DNA of 64,000 bases from Actinomadura barringtoniae (GCF_017573505.1 NZ_JAGEOJ010000015.1:62001-126000); one strand, 5' to 3'; positions 1-8,471 are shown, numbered from the stretch's first letter. The notes: generated from the sequence alone by a model not told the origin. Numbers and translations: made by a program.

Positions 1-332
1 ACCGCATCCTGTTCCTGGAAGGCCTGCCGAACTATCAGAAGATCGGCACCCTGCGGATCGGGCAGACGGTCGTCGAGCAGCTGAAGGCCGACCTCGAGGT
101 CGAGCACGAGGCCGTCAACCGGCTCCGCCCGGGCATCGACCTCATGCGCTCGCGCGGCGACGTCACCTCCGCCCGGATCTTCGAGGACATCCTCGCCGAC
201 GAGGAGAAGCACATCGACTACCTCGAGACCGAGCTGAGCCTCTACCAGTCGCTGGGCGAGCACAACTACCTGCAGCGCCTGACGATCTCGCCCGAGGACG
301 ACGGCATCTCCGACGCCGCCGGAGGCGTGTAA
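1..332 (+). CDS. bfr: Bacterioferritin, C-terminal part (5' end outside window)
   Basis: The last 109 codons of a bacterioferritin, an iron-storage protein whose 24 subunits form a cytoplasmic shell with a ferroxidase centre in each subunit. The frame is open from base 3 to the TAA at 330-332. The opening ILFLEGLPNYQ stretch is typical of the loop after the second helix of Bfr. The DEEKHIDYLE motif carries the Glu and His that bind the diiron site in the fourth helix, and the tail QSLGEHNYLQ matches the family end. The haem-binding Met and the first half of the ferroxidase site lie upstream of the window. It converges on the adenylate cyclase gene, with a hairpin between them. Confidence 0.93.
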   Translation, partial: RILFLEGLPNYQKIGTLRIGQTVVEQLKADLEVEHEAVNRLRPGIDLMRSRGDVTSARIFEDILADEEKHIDYLETELSLYQSLGEHNYLQRLTISPEDDGISDAAGGV

Positions 333-350
333 CACCTTCGTACGCACGGC

Positions 351-383
351 CCTGGCCCCCTCGCCGCCGGCGAGGGGGTCAGG
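351..383. terminator. Bidirectional hairpin between bfr and adenylate cyclase gene
   Basis: A 15-bp stem (351-365 with 369-383, including one G-T pair) closes a 3-nt loop. It lies just after the bfr stop and overlaps the stop codon of the convergent cyclase gene at 379-381. There is no T-run on either side, so termination is inferred from stem stability and position. Confidence 0.6.
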
Positions 384-1371
384 CCTGTGAACGCCTCAGC
401 ACGAACGGCTGGATGATCCCCAGGCCGCGGACCGGGCGCCGCACGATGCGGGTGATCTCGAAGCCGTTGACGTCCTCCAGCTCGGCCGCCAGGTCGGCGT
501 CGATCACGACCGAGCCGGGCCGGGCCAGCGAGGTCAGGCGGGCGGCGAGGTTGACCGTGGTGCCGAAGACGTCGCCCATCAGCGGCAGGACCGGGCCGTA
601 GGCGACGCCGACGCGGACGTCGGGCACCTCGGTCTCGTCCTTGATCGCCTCGGCGATGGTGAGGGCGATCTCGCCGCCGAGCACCGGGGAGTCGGCGCAG
701 AACAGCACCTCGTCGCCGAGGGTCTTGACCAGCCGGCCGCCGCTCGCGGCGACGATGTCGGCGGCGGTCTCCTCGAACCGCTCGACGACCCGGGCGAGCT
801 CCAGCTCCTCCAGCTCCCGGCTCATCTGGGTGAACGAGACCATGTCCGCGAAGCCCACGGTGGTCTGCTGGCGGGCGGGCGTGGCGCCGTTCTGGGCCGC
901 CGCGGCCGCCACGGCGCGGGTCCCGGCGGCGGCCAGCTGGCGCCGCCAGGCGTGCACGACCAGGGGCTCGAAGTCGTCGATGTGCTTCTCGGCGATCCCC
1001 ACGATCTGCTGGACGGCCTCGGCCGTCGGGGACTCGCGCTGGTCGCGGGTCAGCATGCTGCTGAGCAGGTTGACCTGCCACTCGGCGAGCCTGGTCATCG
1101 TCTGCCCGAACGCGCGGACGAGCCGGATCACGCCGTCCTCGTCGAGCACGCCGTCGTCCATGAGGCGCCGGATGCGGCAGAGCGCCGCGACGTCGCCCTC
1201 GGTGTAGGCGACCGCCTCGTCGGGCATCGTGGGGTAGCCGAACGCCCTCCAGAGGCGCCCTGAGAACTCCCTGGTGACCCCGGAGAGCCGCACGGCGTCC
1301 ACGCGCGTGTAGCGGAGCTCGCCGCCGAGCAGCAGCTCCTCGATCTCCTTCGGGTCCGGCAGGTCGGCCAT
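379..1371 (-). CDS. Class III adenylate cyclase with N-terminal regulatory domain
   Basis: A 330-residue soluble cyclase that should make cAMP from ATP. Residues 1-160 resemble the helical regulatory domain of mycobacterial cyclases such as Rv1264, which senses pH there; residues 170-330 are the catalytic domain. All six catalytic positions are visible: metal-binding Asp176 (GFADMVSFT) and Asp220 (KTLGDE), purine-selecting Lys216 and Asp267 (GDVFG), and Asn274 and Arg278 (VNLAAR). Their spacing matches Rv1264. The Lys/Asp pair favours ATP over GTP. There is no membrane segment, so the protein should be cytoplasmic and work as a homodimer. The ATG is preceded by a strong GGAGGAGG site. What the regulatory domain senses here is unknown. 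Confidence 0.9.
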   Translation of the reverse strand: MADLPDPKEIEELLLGGELRYTRVDAVRLSGVTREFSGRLWRAFGYPTMPDEAVAYTEGDVAALCRIRRLMDDGVLDEDGVIRLVRAFGQTMTRLAEWQVNLLSSMLTRDQRESPTAEAVQQIVGIAEKHIDDFEPLVVHAWRRQLAAAGTRAVAAAAAQNGATPARQQTTVGFADMVSFTQMSRELEELELARVVERFEETAADIVAASGGRLVKTLGDEVLFCADSPVLGGEIALTIAEAIKDETEVPDVRVGVAYGPVLPLMGDVFGTTVNLAARLTSLARPGSVVIDADLAAELEDVNGFEITRIVRRPVRGLGIIQPFVLRRSQA

Positions 1372-1478
1372 CGATCTACCTCCTCCCCCGCGACATATCG
1401 TGGCAGACGCGGCACCCGGTGGGCGATCGGTGCCGAAATACCCGCGTGCCGTTCATCAAATGTGAACCGCCGCGTCAG

Positions 1479-1534
1479 GCGGGCGTGCGCCACATCTCAG
1501 CGGGCGTGCGCCACATCTCAGGCGCCACATCTCA
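1479..1534. repeat. 21-bp tandem repeat at the 3' end of birA
   Basis: A 21-bp unit (GCGGGCGTGCGCCACATCTCA on this strand, given here as 1479-1499) is repeated exactly at 1500-1520. It is followed by a shorter copy at 1522-1534 that ends in the birA stop codon. The birA tail at 1535-1549 is a diverged start of a further unit. The array looks like tandem duplication of the gene end. Confidence 0.85.
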
Positions 1535-2386
1535 GCGGACGTGCACCACGTCGCCCGCACTGACCGCCCGGTCACCGACCACCAGGCGGCCCGCCCGGTC
1601 GATGTCCGAAGCCGTGCCATTGACGGTCTCGTCGCCCGGCATGTCCACCCGCACGGTACGGCCGAGCGTGGCGCACAGGTCCTTGTAGGCGGTACGCAGG
1701 CCGCTGGTCTCGGGATCACCCTTCAGGGCGGTCCACTCCAGGTACCAGTCCTCGAAGTCGCGCAGGATCGCGCGCAGCAGCGGCGCGCGGTCGCTCTGCG
1801 GGGCGCCCTCGAGCGCCAGCGAGGTCGCCGTCGGCACCGGCAGCTCGGACTCCTTGAGGCTCACGTTGAGGCCCACGCCGACGATCACGGCGTCGTCCAC
1901 CCGTTCGGCGAGGATCCCGGCCAGCTTCCGCTCGCCGACGAGCAGGTCGTTCGGCCACTTCAGCCGCACGTCCACGGCCACGTCGCCGCGCGCGTCGCCG
2001 AAGTCGCCCGCCTCCACGCGGCTGGTCATCCGCCGTACGGCCTTGGCGACCGCGACGCCCGTCAGCAGCGGCACCCAGCCGAGCTCGGCGACCGGCACGG
2101 TGGGCCGCAGCAGCATCGAGAACATCAGCCCGGAACGAGCCGGAGCCGTCCACTGCCGGCCGAGGCGCCCGCGTCCGGCGGTCTGCGCCTCGGTCGTCAG
2201 CACGACGCCCTCGGGCGCGCCGTTCCGGGCCTCCTCGGCCAGGTCGGCGTTGGTGGACCCGGTCTCCGCGACCACCCGTACGTCCCGCCAGAGCCCGCCC
2301 TCGCGGACCAACGAACGCCGGAGCGCCGCCTCGTGCAGGGGCGGCCTTTCGAGATCACCGTATGCGGAGTCGCTCATCCGTCCCAT
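1532..2386 (-). CDS. birA: Biotin--[acyl-CoA carboxylase] ligase
   Basis: Attaches biotin to the biotin-carrier domain of acyl-CoA carboxylases (such as the AccA at 41439) through biotinyl-5'-AMP. The 284-residue protein has the ligase signature GRGRLGRQW near residues 71-79 and the KWPNDLL motif of the catalytic core, followed by the small C-terminal SH3-like domain. It lacks the N-terminal winged helix of E. coli BirA, so it is a monofunctional (class I) enzyme with no repressor role. Two ATGs lie close together (2386 and 2377) and either could be the start. Its place beside accD/accE matches the actinobacterial arrangement. Confidence 0.93.
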   Translation of the reverse strand: MGRMSDSAYGDLERPPLHEAALRRSLVREGGLWRDVRVVAETGSTNADLAEEARNGAPEGVVLTTEAQTAGRGRLGRQWTAPARSGLMFSMLLRPTVPVAELGWVPLLTGVAVAKAVRRMTSRVEAGDFGDARGDVAVDVRLKWPNDLLVGERKLAGILAERVDDAVIVGVGLNVSLKESELPVPTATSLALEGAPQSDRAPLLRAILRDFEDWYLEWTALKGDPETSGLRTAYKDLCATLGRTVRVDMPGDETVNGTASDIDRAGRLVVGDRAVSAGDVVHVR

Positions 2387-2437
2387 CCAACCTCACGAGA
2401 CGGCCCTCCGGAGATCCAGGACCGAGATCGGCGGGTC

Positions 2438-2450
2438 TAGGGTGCGGGGT
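2438..2450 (+). promoter_or_regulatory. Leaderless promoter of the enoyl-CoA hydratase gene
   Basis: A -10 box TAGGGT (2438-2443) sits 7 nt before a GTG, with no Shine-Dalgarno sequence in between. This is the usual layout of a leaderless actinobacterial mRNA that begins at the start codon. It decides the start at 2451 over the in-frame GTG at 2442, which lies inside the box. Confidence 0.55.
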
Positions 2451-3233
2451 GTGGATGGAGTGACGCTGCGCAGGGACGACGACAACGAGCACATCGCGGA
2501 GATCGTGCTGGACCGGCCGGAGGCGCTGAACGCGCTCTCCACGGCCATGGCGCGGCGCATGGCGGCCGCCTGCGCCGAGGTGGCGACCGATGCCTCCGTA
2601 CGGGCGGTGGTGCTGAGCGCGGCGGGCGAACGGGCCTTCTGCGTGGGCGCCGACCTCAAGGAGCGCAACGCCATGAGCGACGCGGAGATCCTGGCCCAGC
2701 GCCCGGTGTTCCGGGCGGCGTTCGGCGGCGTGCTGGACCTGCCGCAGCCGGTGATCGCGGCGGTGCACGGCTTCGCGCTCGGCGGCGGCTGCGAGTTCGC
2801 GCTGTCCTGCGACATGATCATCGCCGACGGCACCGCGGTGCTGGGCCTGCCCGAGGTGAGCGTGGGCCTGGTGCCCGGTGGCGGCGGCACCCAGCTGGCG
2901 CTGCGCCGCCTGGGCCCCGGCCGCGCCGCCGATCTGGTGCTGACCGGCCGCCGCGTGAAGGCCGACGAGGCGCTGGAGCTCGGCCTGATCGACCGGGTGG
3001 TGCCCGAGGGAACGGCCCGCGAGGCCGCCCTCACCCTGGCCGGCATGATCACCGGGAACTCCCCGACCGCCGTACGGGCCGCCAAGCGCGCGATGCGGCT
3101 CGGCGCGGGCAAGGACCTGCCGTCGGCCATGGACCTGGAGGAGAACGCCTGGCGCACGGTCGCCTTCTCCGCCGACCGCAGCGAGGGCATCGCCGCGTTC
3201 AACGAGAAGCGCAAGCCCAACTGGCCCAGCTAG
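2451..3233 (+). CDS. Enoyl-CoA hydratase/isomerase family protein
   Basis: A 260-residue crotonase-fold protein, probably hydrating 2-enoyl-CoA thioesters in fatty acid or branched-chain breakdown. The oxyanion-hole segments are visible: AFCVGADLKE near residue 65 and HGFALGGGCEFAL near 105. The glutamates usually needed for catalysis fall in the GLPEVSVGLVPGGGGTQ segment near 133, with the preceding CEFA Glu as partner. The end FNEKRKPNWPS is typical of actinobacterial homologues. The true acyl substrate cannot be read from the sequence. Its stop overlaps the stop of the convergent acetyltransferase gene in a shared CTAG. Confidence 0.9.
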   Translation: MDGVTLRRDDDNEHIAEIVLDRPEALNALSTAMARRMAAACAEVATDASVRAVVLSAAGERAFCVGADLKERNAMSDAEILAQRPVFRAAFGGVLDLPQPVIAAVHGFALGGGCEFALSCDMIIADGTAVLGLPEVSVGLVPGGGGTQLALRRLGPGRAADLVLTGRRVKADEALELGLIDRVVPEGTAREAALTLAGMITGNSPTAVRAAKRAMRLGAGKDLPSAMDLEENAWRTVAFSADRSEGIAAFNEKRKPNWPS

Positions 3234-3703
3234 CCGTTGCCGCCCGGGGTCTCCAAGTCCTTGGCCATGTGGACGACGGACCGGCCGTTGATCAGTTCGC
3301 GGCCGGTCTCGCGGTAGCCGAGGCGCTCGTAGAGGGCGATGTTGGTGGTCATCCGCTCGTTGGTGATCAGGCGCGTGCCCGGCTTGCCGAGGGCACGCGC
3401 CCGGTCCTCGGCGAACGCCAGGAGCCGCCGCCCGACGCCCTGGCCGTGCAGTTCGGGCCGTACGGCGACGTTGTCGACCAGCAGGCGCTCGTCCTCGGGG
3501 ATCAGCACGATCAGGGCGCGGGCGGGCGCCGGGCCTGCGACGAAGACGTGCCCGGCCTCGATCAGCGCCGCGTAGTCGCCCTCCAGCGGCATCGGCCGCA
3601 TCCCGATGATCTCGATCCACGGGGTGTACGCGGCCCCGACGATCTCCTCGACGGCGGCCAGGTCGGCCGGGCCCGCGAGCCTGATCTCCGCTTCCATGGT
3701 CAC
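3230..3703 (-). CDS. GNAT family N-acetyltransferase
   Basis: A 157-residue acetyltransferase of the Gcn5 fold. The acetyl-CoA binding motif A is clear as VAVRPELHGQGVGRRLL near residues 79-95, followed by the ALYERLGYRETGR segment of motif B. The substrate is unknown. It begins with GTG at 3703, overlapping the stop of the upstream ppc gene in a GTGA, so translation is probably coupled to PEP carboxylase; an ATG follows two codons later. Its position behind ppc suggests co-transcription but does not show a shared function. Confidence 0.88.
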   Translation of the reverse strand: MTMEAEIRLAGPADLAAVEEIVGAAYTPWIEIIGMRPMPLEGDYAALIEAGHVFVAGPAPARALIVLIPEDERLLVDNVAVRPELHGQGVGRRLLAFAEDRARALGKPGTRLITNERMTTNIALYERLGYRETGRELINGRSVVHMAKDLETPGGNG

Positions 3704-6324
3704 CCCGTGTTCTGGAGGCCTGCGGCGACTCCGTTGACGGACAGGAGGAGCAGTTCCTCCAGGTGGGCGCGTTCGTCGTCGGCGACCTGGCCGGAGCGCA
3801 GGGCGGTCAGGGCGCGCAGCTGGAGGTGCGAAAGGGCGTCCACGTAGGGGTTCCGGAGCTCCACGGCGCGGGAGAGGACCTTGCGGTTCTCCAGAAGGCG
3901 CTCGTGGCCGGTGACCGCGAGGACGAGGGAACGGGTCCGGTCGTACTCCGCCAGGACGGTGTCGGCCAGCTCAGGGCGTCCGCCCAGGGCCAGGTAGCGC
4001 TCGGCGATGGCGCGGTCGGACTTGGCCAGGCTCATCTCGGCGTTGTCGAGCAGCGCCGAGAACAGCGGCCAGGCCTCGTAGGCCTCCTTGAGCTCGGTCA
4101 GGTCGCCGCCGTCGCCGGAGACGGCCGCGAGGCCGCTGCCCAGGCCGTACCAGCCGGGGAGGTTGACGCGGGTCTGCGTCCAGGCGAACACCCACGGGAT
4201 CGCGCGCAGGTCCTCCAGGCCGCGGGCGGCCTTGCGGCGGGACGGGCGCGAGCCGATGCGCAGCTCGGCGATCTCCTCCAGCGGGCTGACCCGGGCGAAC
4301 CACTCCGCGAAGCCCTCGGTCTCGATCAGCGACCGGAACGCGGCGCGGGCGGCGTCGCTGATCTTGTCGGCCAGCGGCCGGAAGCGCGCGGCGGCGGCGC
4401 GGGCGCGCTCCTCGACGGCCGGCGTGGAGGCCAGCAGGACGGCGTTGGTCACCTGTTCCACGTGGCGGCGGGCGATCTGCGGGTGGCCGTAGCGGGCGAA
4501 GATGACCTCGCCCTGCTCGGTGACCTTGAACCGGCCCGCGACCGACCCGGGCGCCTGGGCCAGGATCGCGCGGTTGGCCGGGCCGCCGCCGCGGCCGAGC
4601 GAGCCGCCCCGGCCGTGGAACATGGTCAGCTTGATGTCGTTGCGGGCCGCCCACTCGGTGAGGGCCTCCTGCGTGTCGTACAGCCGCAGGGTCGCGCTGG
4701 CCGGGCCGAGCTGCTTGGCCGAGTCGGAGTAGCCGAGCATGACCTCCATGCGCCGCCCGGTCTGCGACAGCCGCTTCTGAACGGCCGGGATCGCCAGCAT
4801 GCCCTCCAGGACGGCCGGGGCGCGCTCCAGGTCCTCGCCGGTCTCGAAGAGCGGGATCACGTCCAGGACGGGCGCGTTCTCCCCGAGGGAGGCGCCCAGC
4901 TCGTGCACGTTGGCCATGTCCTCGGCGGAACGGGTGAACGAGACGACGTAGCGGGAGCAGGCCCGCACGCCGAACCGCTTCTGGATCCAGGAGACCACAC
5001 GGAGCGTCTCGAGGATCTCGTCGGTCATCTCGCTGCGCTCGCCGCCGGCGCGGATCTCGGCGAGTGCCTTCTCGTGCAGCTCGCTGTGCTGGCGGATCTC
5101 CAGCTCGGCCAGGTGGAAGCCGAACGTCTCGACCTGCCAGATCAGGTCCTGGAGCCGCCCGTAGGCCTGGCGGTCGGCGCCCGCCTCGACCAGGGACTCC
5201 TGAACGAGGCGCAGGTCGGCGAGCAGCTCGTCCGGCGAGCCGTAGGCCAGGTCGGCGTCGCGGCGGCGGGTCGCGGCGATCCGGTCCGCCGCGTACAGCA
5301 GGAACTGGCGGTGCGGCTCCTCCGGCGAGCGCTTGGAGATCCCGCCGATCAGCTCGGGCTGCCCGGTCCGTGCGGCGGCGAGGGCGCCCGCCAGGGCCGT
5401 CGAGGCGGGCGTGGTCGACTCGTGCACGGTCAGCTCGCGGCCGATCCGGGTGCAGGCGTTCTCCAGGCCGAGCAGCACGTGGTCGGCCTGGATCATGACG
5501 GCTTCGCGGGTGACCTTCGCGGTCACGTACGGGTTGCCGTCCCGGTCGCCGCCGATCCAGCTGCCGAAGCGCAGGTACGGGCGGACCTGCGGCGGCTTGA
5601 CGCCCGTTCCCTCAGGATCGAGGGCGGCGTCGAGGGAACGGTAGATCTGCGGGACGACCCGGAAGATCGTCTCGTCGAACGCCGCCATCGCGGTGCGGAC
5701 CTCGTCCAGCGGGTCCATCTGGGCGTGGCGGCGCAGGGCGGTGCGCCAGAGCAGGTCGATCTCCTCGCGGAGCCGCCGTTCCAGCTCCTCGCGCTCGCTC
5801 ACGCCCGGCTCGGCGTTCAGGCGCGTCAGCAGGTCGCTGATCCGCTGGATAGCGGTGACGACCGCGCGGCGGCGGGCCTCGGTGGGGTGCGCGGTGAAGA
5901 CCGGCCGGAACTCCAGGCCGTCGATGGCCTCCGCGAGCCGGTCACCCCCGGCGGCGCGGACCTCCTCCACGGCCGCCGCGACCGAGCTCGGCACCGACTC
6001 GCCGTTGTCGCGCTCGCGCAGCGTGCGGATGCGGTGGTGCTCCTCGGCCAGGTTCGTGAGGTGGAAGTACACGGTGAAGGCCCGGGCGACCTGCTCGGCC
6101 CGTTCCAGGGACCAGCCGTCGACCAGCGCGGCCACGTCCTCGATGCCGATCTCCTCGCGGCGGGCCGCGATCACGGCATGGCGGAGCCGCTCGACGTCGT
6201 CCAGCAGCTCCTGGCCGCCGAACTCGACCAGGCCGTCGCCCAGCATGGCGCCGAGCAGCCGGACGTCGTTGCGGAGCGGTTCGGGCATGTCCTGCCTGAG
6301 GGCATTGCGCGTGTTCTCAACCAC
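3700..6324 (-). CDS. ppc: Phosphoenolpyruvate carboxylase
   Basis: Carboxylates phosphoenolpyruvate with bicarbonate to oxaloacetate, refilling the TCA cycle. At 874 residues it matches the bacterial length (E. coli about 883). The catalytic motifs are in order: VFTAHPTEARRR with the essential His near residue 146, GSWIGGDRDGNPYVT, MLGYSDSAKQ, and the glycine loop FHGRGGSLGRGGGP with its catalytic His. The protein ends in the invariant QNTG. Transcription runs away from accD, with about 97 bases between the two divergent starts. No regulatory site is obvious. Confidence 0.97.
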   Translation of the reverse strand: MVENTRNALRQDMPEPLRNDVRLLGAMLGDGLVEFGGQELLDDVERLRHAVIAARREEIGIEDVAALVDGWSLERAEQVARAFTVYFHLTNLAEEHHRIRTLRERDNGESVPSSVAAAVEEVRAAGGDRLAEAIDGLEFRPVFTAHPTEARRRAVVTAIQRISDLLTRLNAEPGVSEREELERRLREEIDLLWRTALRRHAQMDPLDEVRTAMAAFDETIFRVVPQIYRSLDAALDPEGTGVKPPQVRPYLRFGSWIGGDRDGNPYVTAKVTREAVMIQADHVLLGLENACTRIGRELTVHESTTPASTALAGALAAARTGQPELIGGISKRSPEEPHRQFLLYAADRIAATRRRDADLAYGSPDELLADLRLVQESLVEAGADRQAYGRLQDLIWQVETFGFHLAELEIRQHSELHEKALAEIRAGGERSEMTDEILETLRVVSWIQKRFGVRACSRYVVSFTRSAEDMANVHELGASLGENAPVLDVIPLFETGEDLERAPAVLEGMLAIPAVQKRLSQTGRRMEVMLGYSDSAKQLGPASATLRLYDTQEALTEWAARNDIKLTMFHGRGGSLGRGGGPANRAILAQAPGSVAGRFKVTEQGEVIFARYGHPQIARRHVEQVTNAVLLASTPAVEERARAAAARFRPLADKISDAARAAFRSLIETEGFAEWFARVSPLEEIAELRIGSRPSRRKAARGLEDLRAIPWVFAWTQTRVNLPGWYGLGSGLAAVSGDGGDLTELKEAYEAWPLFSALLDNAEMSLAKSDRAIAERYLALGGRPELADTVLAEYDRTRSLVLAVTGHERLLENRKVLSRAVELRNPYVDALSHLQLRALTALRSGQVADDERAHLEELLLLSVNGVAAGLQNTG

Positions 6325-6408
6325 GACGCCCAGCGTAGTGAGCCGCGAAAAGCGACTCGAAGGCGCGGTCGGCGGGACCCGGCGAGCGGCCCGGAATCAG
6401 TGTGCGGT

Positions 6409-6421
6409 TACCCTGACCGGC
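6409..6421 (+). promoter_or_regulatory. Leaderless promoter of accD
   Basis: A TACCCT -10 box (6409-6414) lies exactly 7 nt before the ATG at 6422, with no ribosome binding site between. The arrangement is the same as at 2451, 9635 and 47103. It favours the ATG at 6422 over the second ATG at 6428. Confidence 0.55.
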
Positions 6422-8014
6422 ATGGCGATGGAAGCACCCGAACCTCCTGTCGACTTCGACATCCATACGACCGCGGGCAAGATCGCGGACCTGGAGCGGC
6501 GCCGGTACGAGGCGGTGCACGCCGGATCCGCACGCGCGGTGGAGAAGCAGCACGCCAAGGGCAAGATGACCGCCCGGGAGCGGATCGACGCGCTGCTGGA
6601 CCCCGGCTCGTTCGTCGAGTTCGACGAGCTGGCCCGGCACCGCTCGACCAACTTCGGCATGGAGAAGAACCGCCCGTACGGCGACGGCGTGGTGACCGGG
6701 TACGGCACCGTCGACGGCCGGCCGGTCGCGGTCTTCAGCCAGGACTTCACGGTCTCGGGCGGCTCGCTCGGCGAGGTCTTCGGCGAGAAGATCTGCAAGG
6801 TCATGGACCACGCGGTGAAGACCGGCTGCCCGGTGATCGGCATCAACGACTCCGGCGGCGCGCGGATCCAGGAGGGTGTGGTCGCCCTCGGCCTCTACGC
6901 CGAGATCTTCAAGCGGAACGTGCACGCCTCCGGTGTGATCCCGCAGATCTCCCTGGTCATGGGCCCGTGCGCGGGCGGCGCGGTGTACTCCCCCGCGATC
7001 ACCGACTTCATCGTCATGGTCGACCAGACCTCGCACATGTTCATCACCGGGCCGGACGTCATCAAGACGGTCACCGGCGAAGAGGTGACCATGGAGGAGC
7101 TGGGCGGCGCGCACTCGCACAACTCCAAGTCGGGCGTGGCCCACTACCAGGGTTCCGATGAGGACGACGCGATCGACTACGTCAAGGCGCTGCTGTCCTA
7201 CCTGCCGTCCAACAACCTCGGCGACGCGCCCGCCTTCGAGGCCGCCGCCGACCCGGACGAGGTGGTGGAGGAGCTGGACACGCTCATCCCCGACTCGCCG
7301 AACCAGCCGTACGACATGCACACCGCGATCGAGGGCGTGCTGGACGACGGCGAGTTCCTCGAGGTGCAGGAGCTGTTCGCGCCCAACATCATCGTCGGCT
7401 TCGGCCGGGTGGAGGGCCACTCGGTCGGCGTTGTCGCCAACCAGCCGATGCAGTTCGCGGGCACGCTGGACATCGATGCGTCCGAGAAGGCGGCGCGATT
7501 CGTTCGCACCTGCGACGCTTTCAACATTCCTGTTCTGACATTTGTGGACGTTCCAGGATTCCTTCCGGGGACCGATCAAGAATGGAACGGAATCATCCGC
7601 CGCGGCGCCAAGCTGCTGTACGCCTATGCCGAGGCGACCGTCCCGCTGGTCACCGTGATCACGCGTAAGGCGTACGGCGGCGCCTACGACGTCATGGGCT
7701 CCAAGCACCTCGGCGCCGACGTCAACCTGGCCTGGCCGACCGCCCAGATCGCGGTCATGGGCGCGCAGGGCGCGGTCAACATCCTCTACCGGCGCGAGCT
7801 GGCCGCCGCCGACGCGCCCGACGCCCGCCGCGCCGAGCTGATCACCGAGTACGAGGACACCCTGGCCAACCCCTACATCGCCGCCGAGCGCGGCTATGTG
7901 GACGCGGTGATCAAGCCGTCGGAGACGCGCGGCCAGGTCATCAAGGCGCTGCGGTCGCTGCGCGAGAAGCGCAAGAACCTGCCGCCCAAGAAGCACGGGA
8001 ACATCCCGCTGTGA
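6422..8014 (+). CDS. accD: Acyl-CoA carboxylase beta (carboxyltransferase) subunit
   Basis: Transfers CO2 from carboxybiotin to acetyl- or propionyl-CoA, giving malonyl- or methylmalonyl-CoA for lipid synthesis. The 530-residue protein is a full-length actinobacterial carboxyltransferase with N and C crotonase-like halves. Visible landmarks are the INDSGGARIQEGV oxyanion segment in the N half, GPCAGGAVYSPA, and in the C half DVPGFLPGTDQEW and KAYGGAYDVMGSK. The Asp in the PTAQIAVMGAQGAV region that fixes acyl preference in Streptomyces PccB cannot be assigned here by eye. It overlaps accE by GTGA. The biotin-carrying alpha subunit is encoded about 33 kb away at 41439. AccD5/PccB type is the best guess. 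Confidence 0.93.
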   Translation: MAMEAPEPPVDFDIHTTAGKIADLERRRYEAVHAGSARAVEKQHAKGKMTARERIDALLDPGSFVEFDELARHRSTNFGMEKNRPYGDGVVTGYGTVDGRPVAVFSQDFTVSGGSLGEVFGEKICKVMDHAVKTGCPVIGINDSGGARIQEGVVALGLYAEIFKRNVHASGVIPQISLVMGPCAGGAVYSPAITDFIVMVDQTSHMFITGPDVIKTVTGEEVTMEELGGAHSHNSKSGVAHYQGSDEDDAIDYVKALLSYLPSNNLGDAPAFEAAADPDEVVEELDTLIPDSPNQPYDMHTAIEGVLDDGEFLEVQELFAPNIIVGFGRVEGHSVGVVANQPMQFAGTLDIDASEKAARFVRTCDAFNIPVLTFVDVPGFLPGTDQEWNGIIRRGAKLLYAYAEATVPLVTVITRKAYGGAYDVMGSKHLGADVNLAWPTAQIAVMGAQGAVNILYRRELAAADAPDARRAELITEYEDTLANPYIAAERGYVDAVIKPSETRGQVIKALRSLREKRKNLPPKKHGNIPL

Positions 8015-8295
8015 GCGCCACCGAGGGCAACGAGGAGAGCGCCGCCGAGAGCGCGGCCGGAAGGCCGTTCCTGCAGATCGTGCGGGGTGAGCCGACCGCC
8101 GAGGAGGTCGCCGCGCTGGTGGCGGTGCTCACCGCACGCGCGCAGGCGGCGGCCGCCGCACGACAGGCGGCCGAGGGCGCGGGCCGCAAGGTCTCGCGCT
8201 GGTCGGACCGGTCGCGTTCGCTGCGCGGGCCGGTGGTGGAGGGCGTACGGCCGCGCGGTCCGGGTGCGTGGCGGGCCAGCGGCCTCCCTAGGTAG
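8011..8295 (+). CDS. accE: Acyl-CoA carboxylase epsilon subunit
   Basis: A 94-residue protein of the small epsilon family found only in actinobacterial acyl-CoA carboxylases, where it stabilises or activates the alpha-beta complex. The core FLQIVRGEPTAEEVAALVAV and the basic, Trp-containing tail fit the family. The N terminus is acidic and poorly conserved. It starts with a GTG that overlaps the accD stop (GTGA), so it is coupled to the carboxyltransferase. The identification rests on the family core plus position. Confidence 0.85.
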   Translation: MSATEGNEESAAESAAGRPFLQIVRGEPTAEEVAALVAVLTARAQAAAAARQAAEGAGRKVSRWSDRSRSLRGPVVEGVRPRGPGAWRASGLPR

Positions 8296-8359
8296 CCGCA
8301 CCGCCGCCGCACGGTCGCCGCGCCGTGACCGAGGGCGTTTCCGAGGTAGCGTCTAGATG

Positions 8360-8471
8360 GCAATGAGGAACGCGAACCCGGTGCGAGGGATCCGTGAGCG
8401 GTAATCCCCGAGGCAGATGTAACCGTGGTTCGCGCCCTCGAAAGGCCTCTGCACGAATAAGGTGAAAGGCC
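8360..8471 (+). ncRNA. Structured 5' leader of the NYN gene (candidate cis-acting RNA)
   Basis: Upstream of the NYN gene the sequence folds well. A 12-bp helix pairs 8371-8382 with 8422-8434, with one bulged base at 8426. Inside it a hairpin pairs 8387-8394 with 8399-8408 around TGAG, with a 2-nt bulge. GAGGC at 8410-8414 can pair with GCCTC at 8445-8449 outside the helix, making a pseudoknot. CGAGGG (8384-8389) can pair instead with CCCTCG (8435-8440), which would break the inner hairpin, so two exclusive folds exist. A TAGCGT box at 8347-8352 would start transcription near 8360. The start codon lies in a GGCCATGGCC palindrome. It does not match any riboswitch class I could recall. Confidence 0.4.

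Noticed and set aside
266..1081. Long open frame opposite and out of frame with the adenylate cyclase gene
   Set aside because: Arg/Gly/Ala-rich shadow typical of very GC-rich DNA; the cyclase frame has conserved catalytic residues.
3763..7161. 1132-codon plus-strand open frame across ppc and accD
   Set aside because: Antisense to ppc, no domain and crosses the divergent promoter region; a shadow.
8360..8471. Assignment of the NYN leader to the cobalamin, ydaO (c-di-AMP) or TPP riboswitch classes
   Set aside because: Key conserved boxes of those classes were not found; it is reported only as a structured leader of unknown class.
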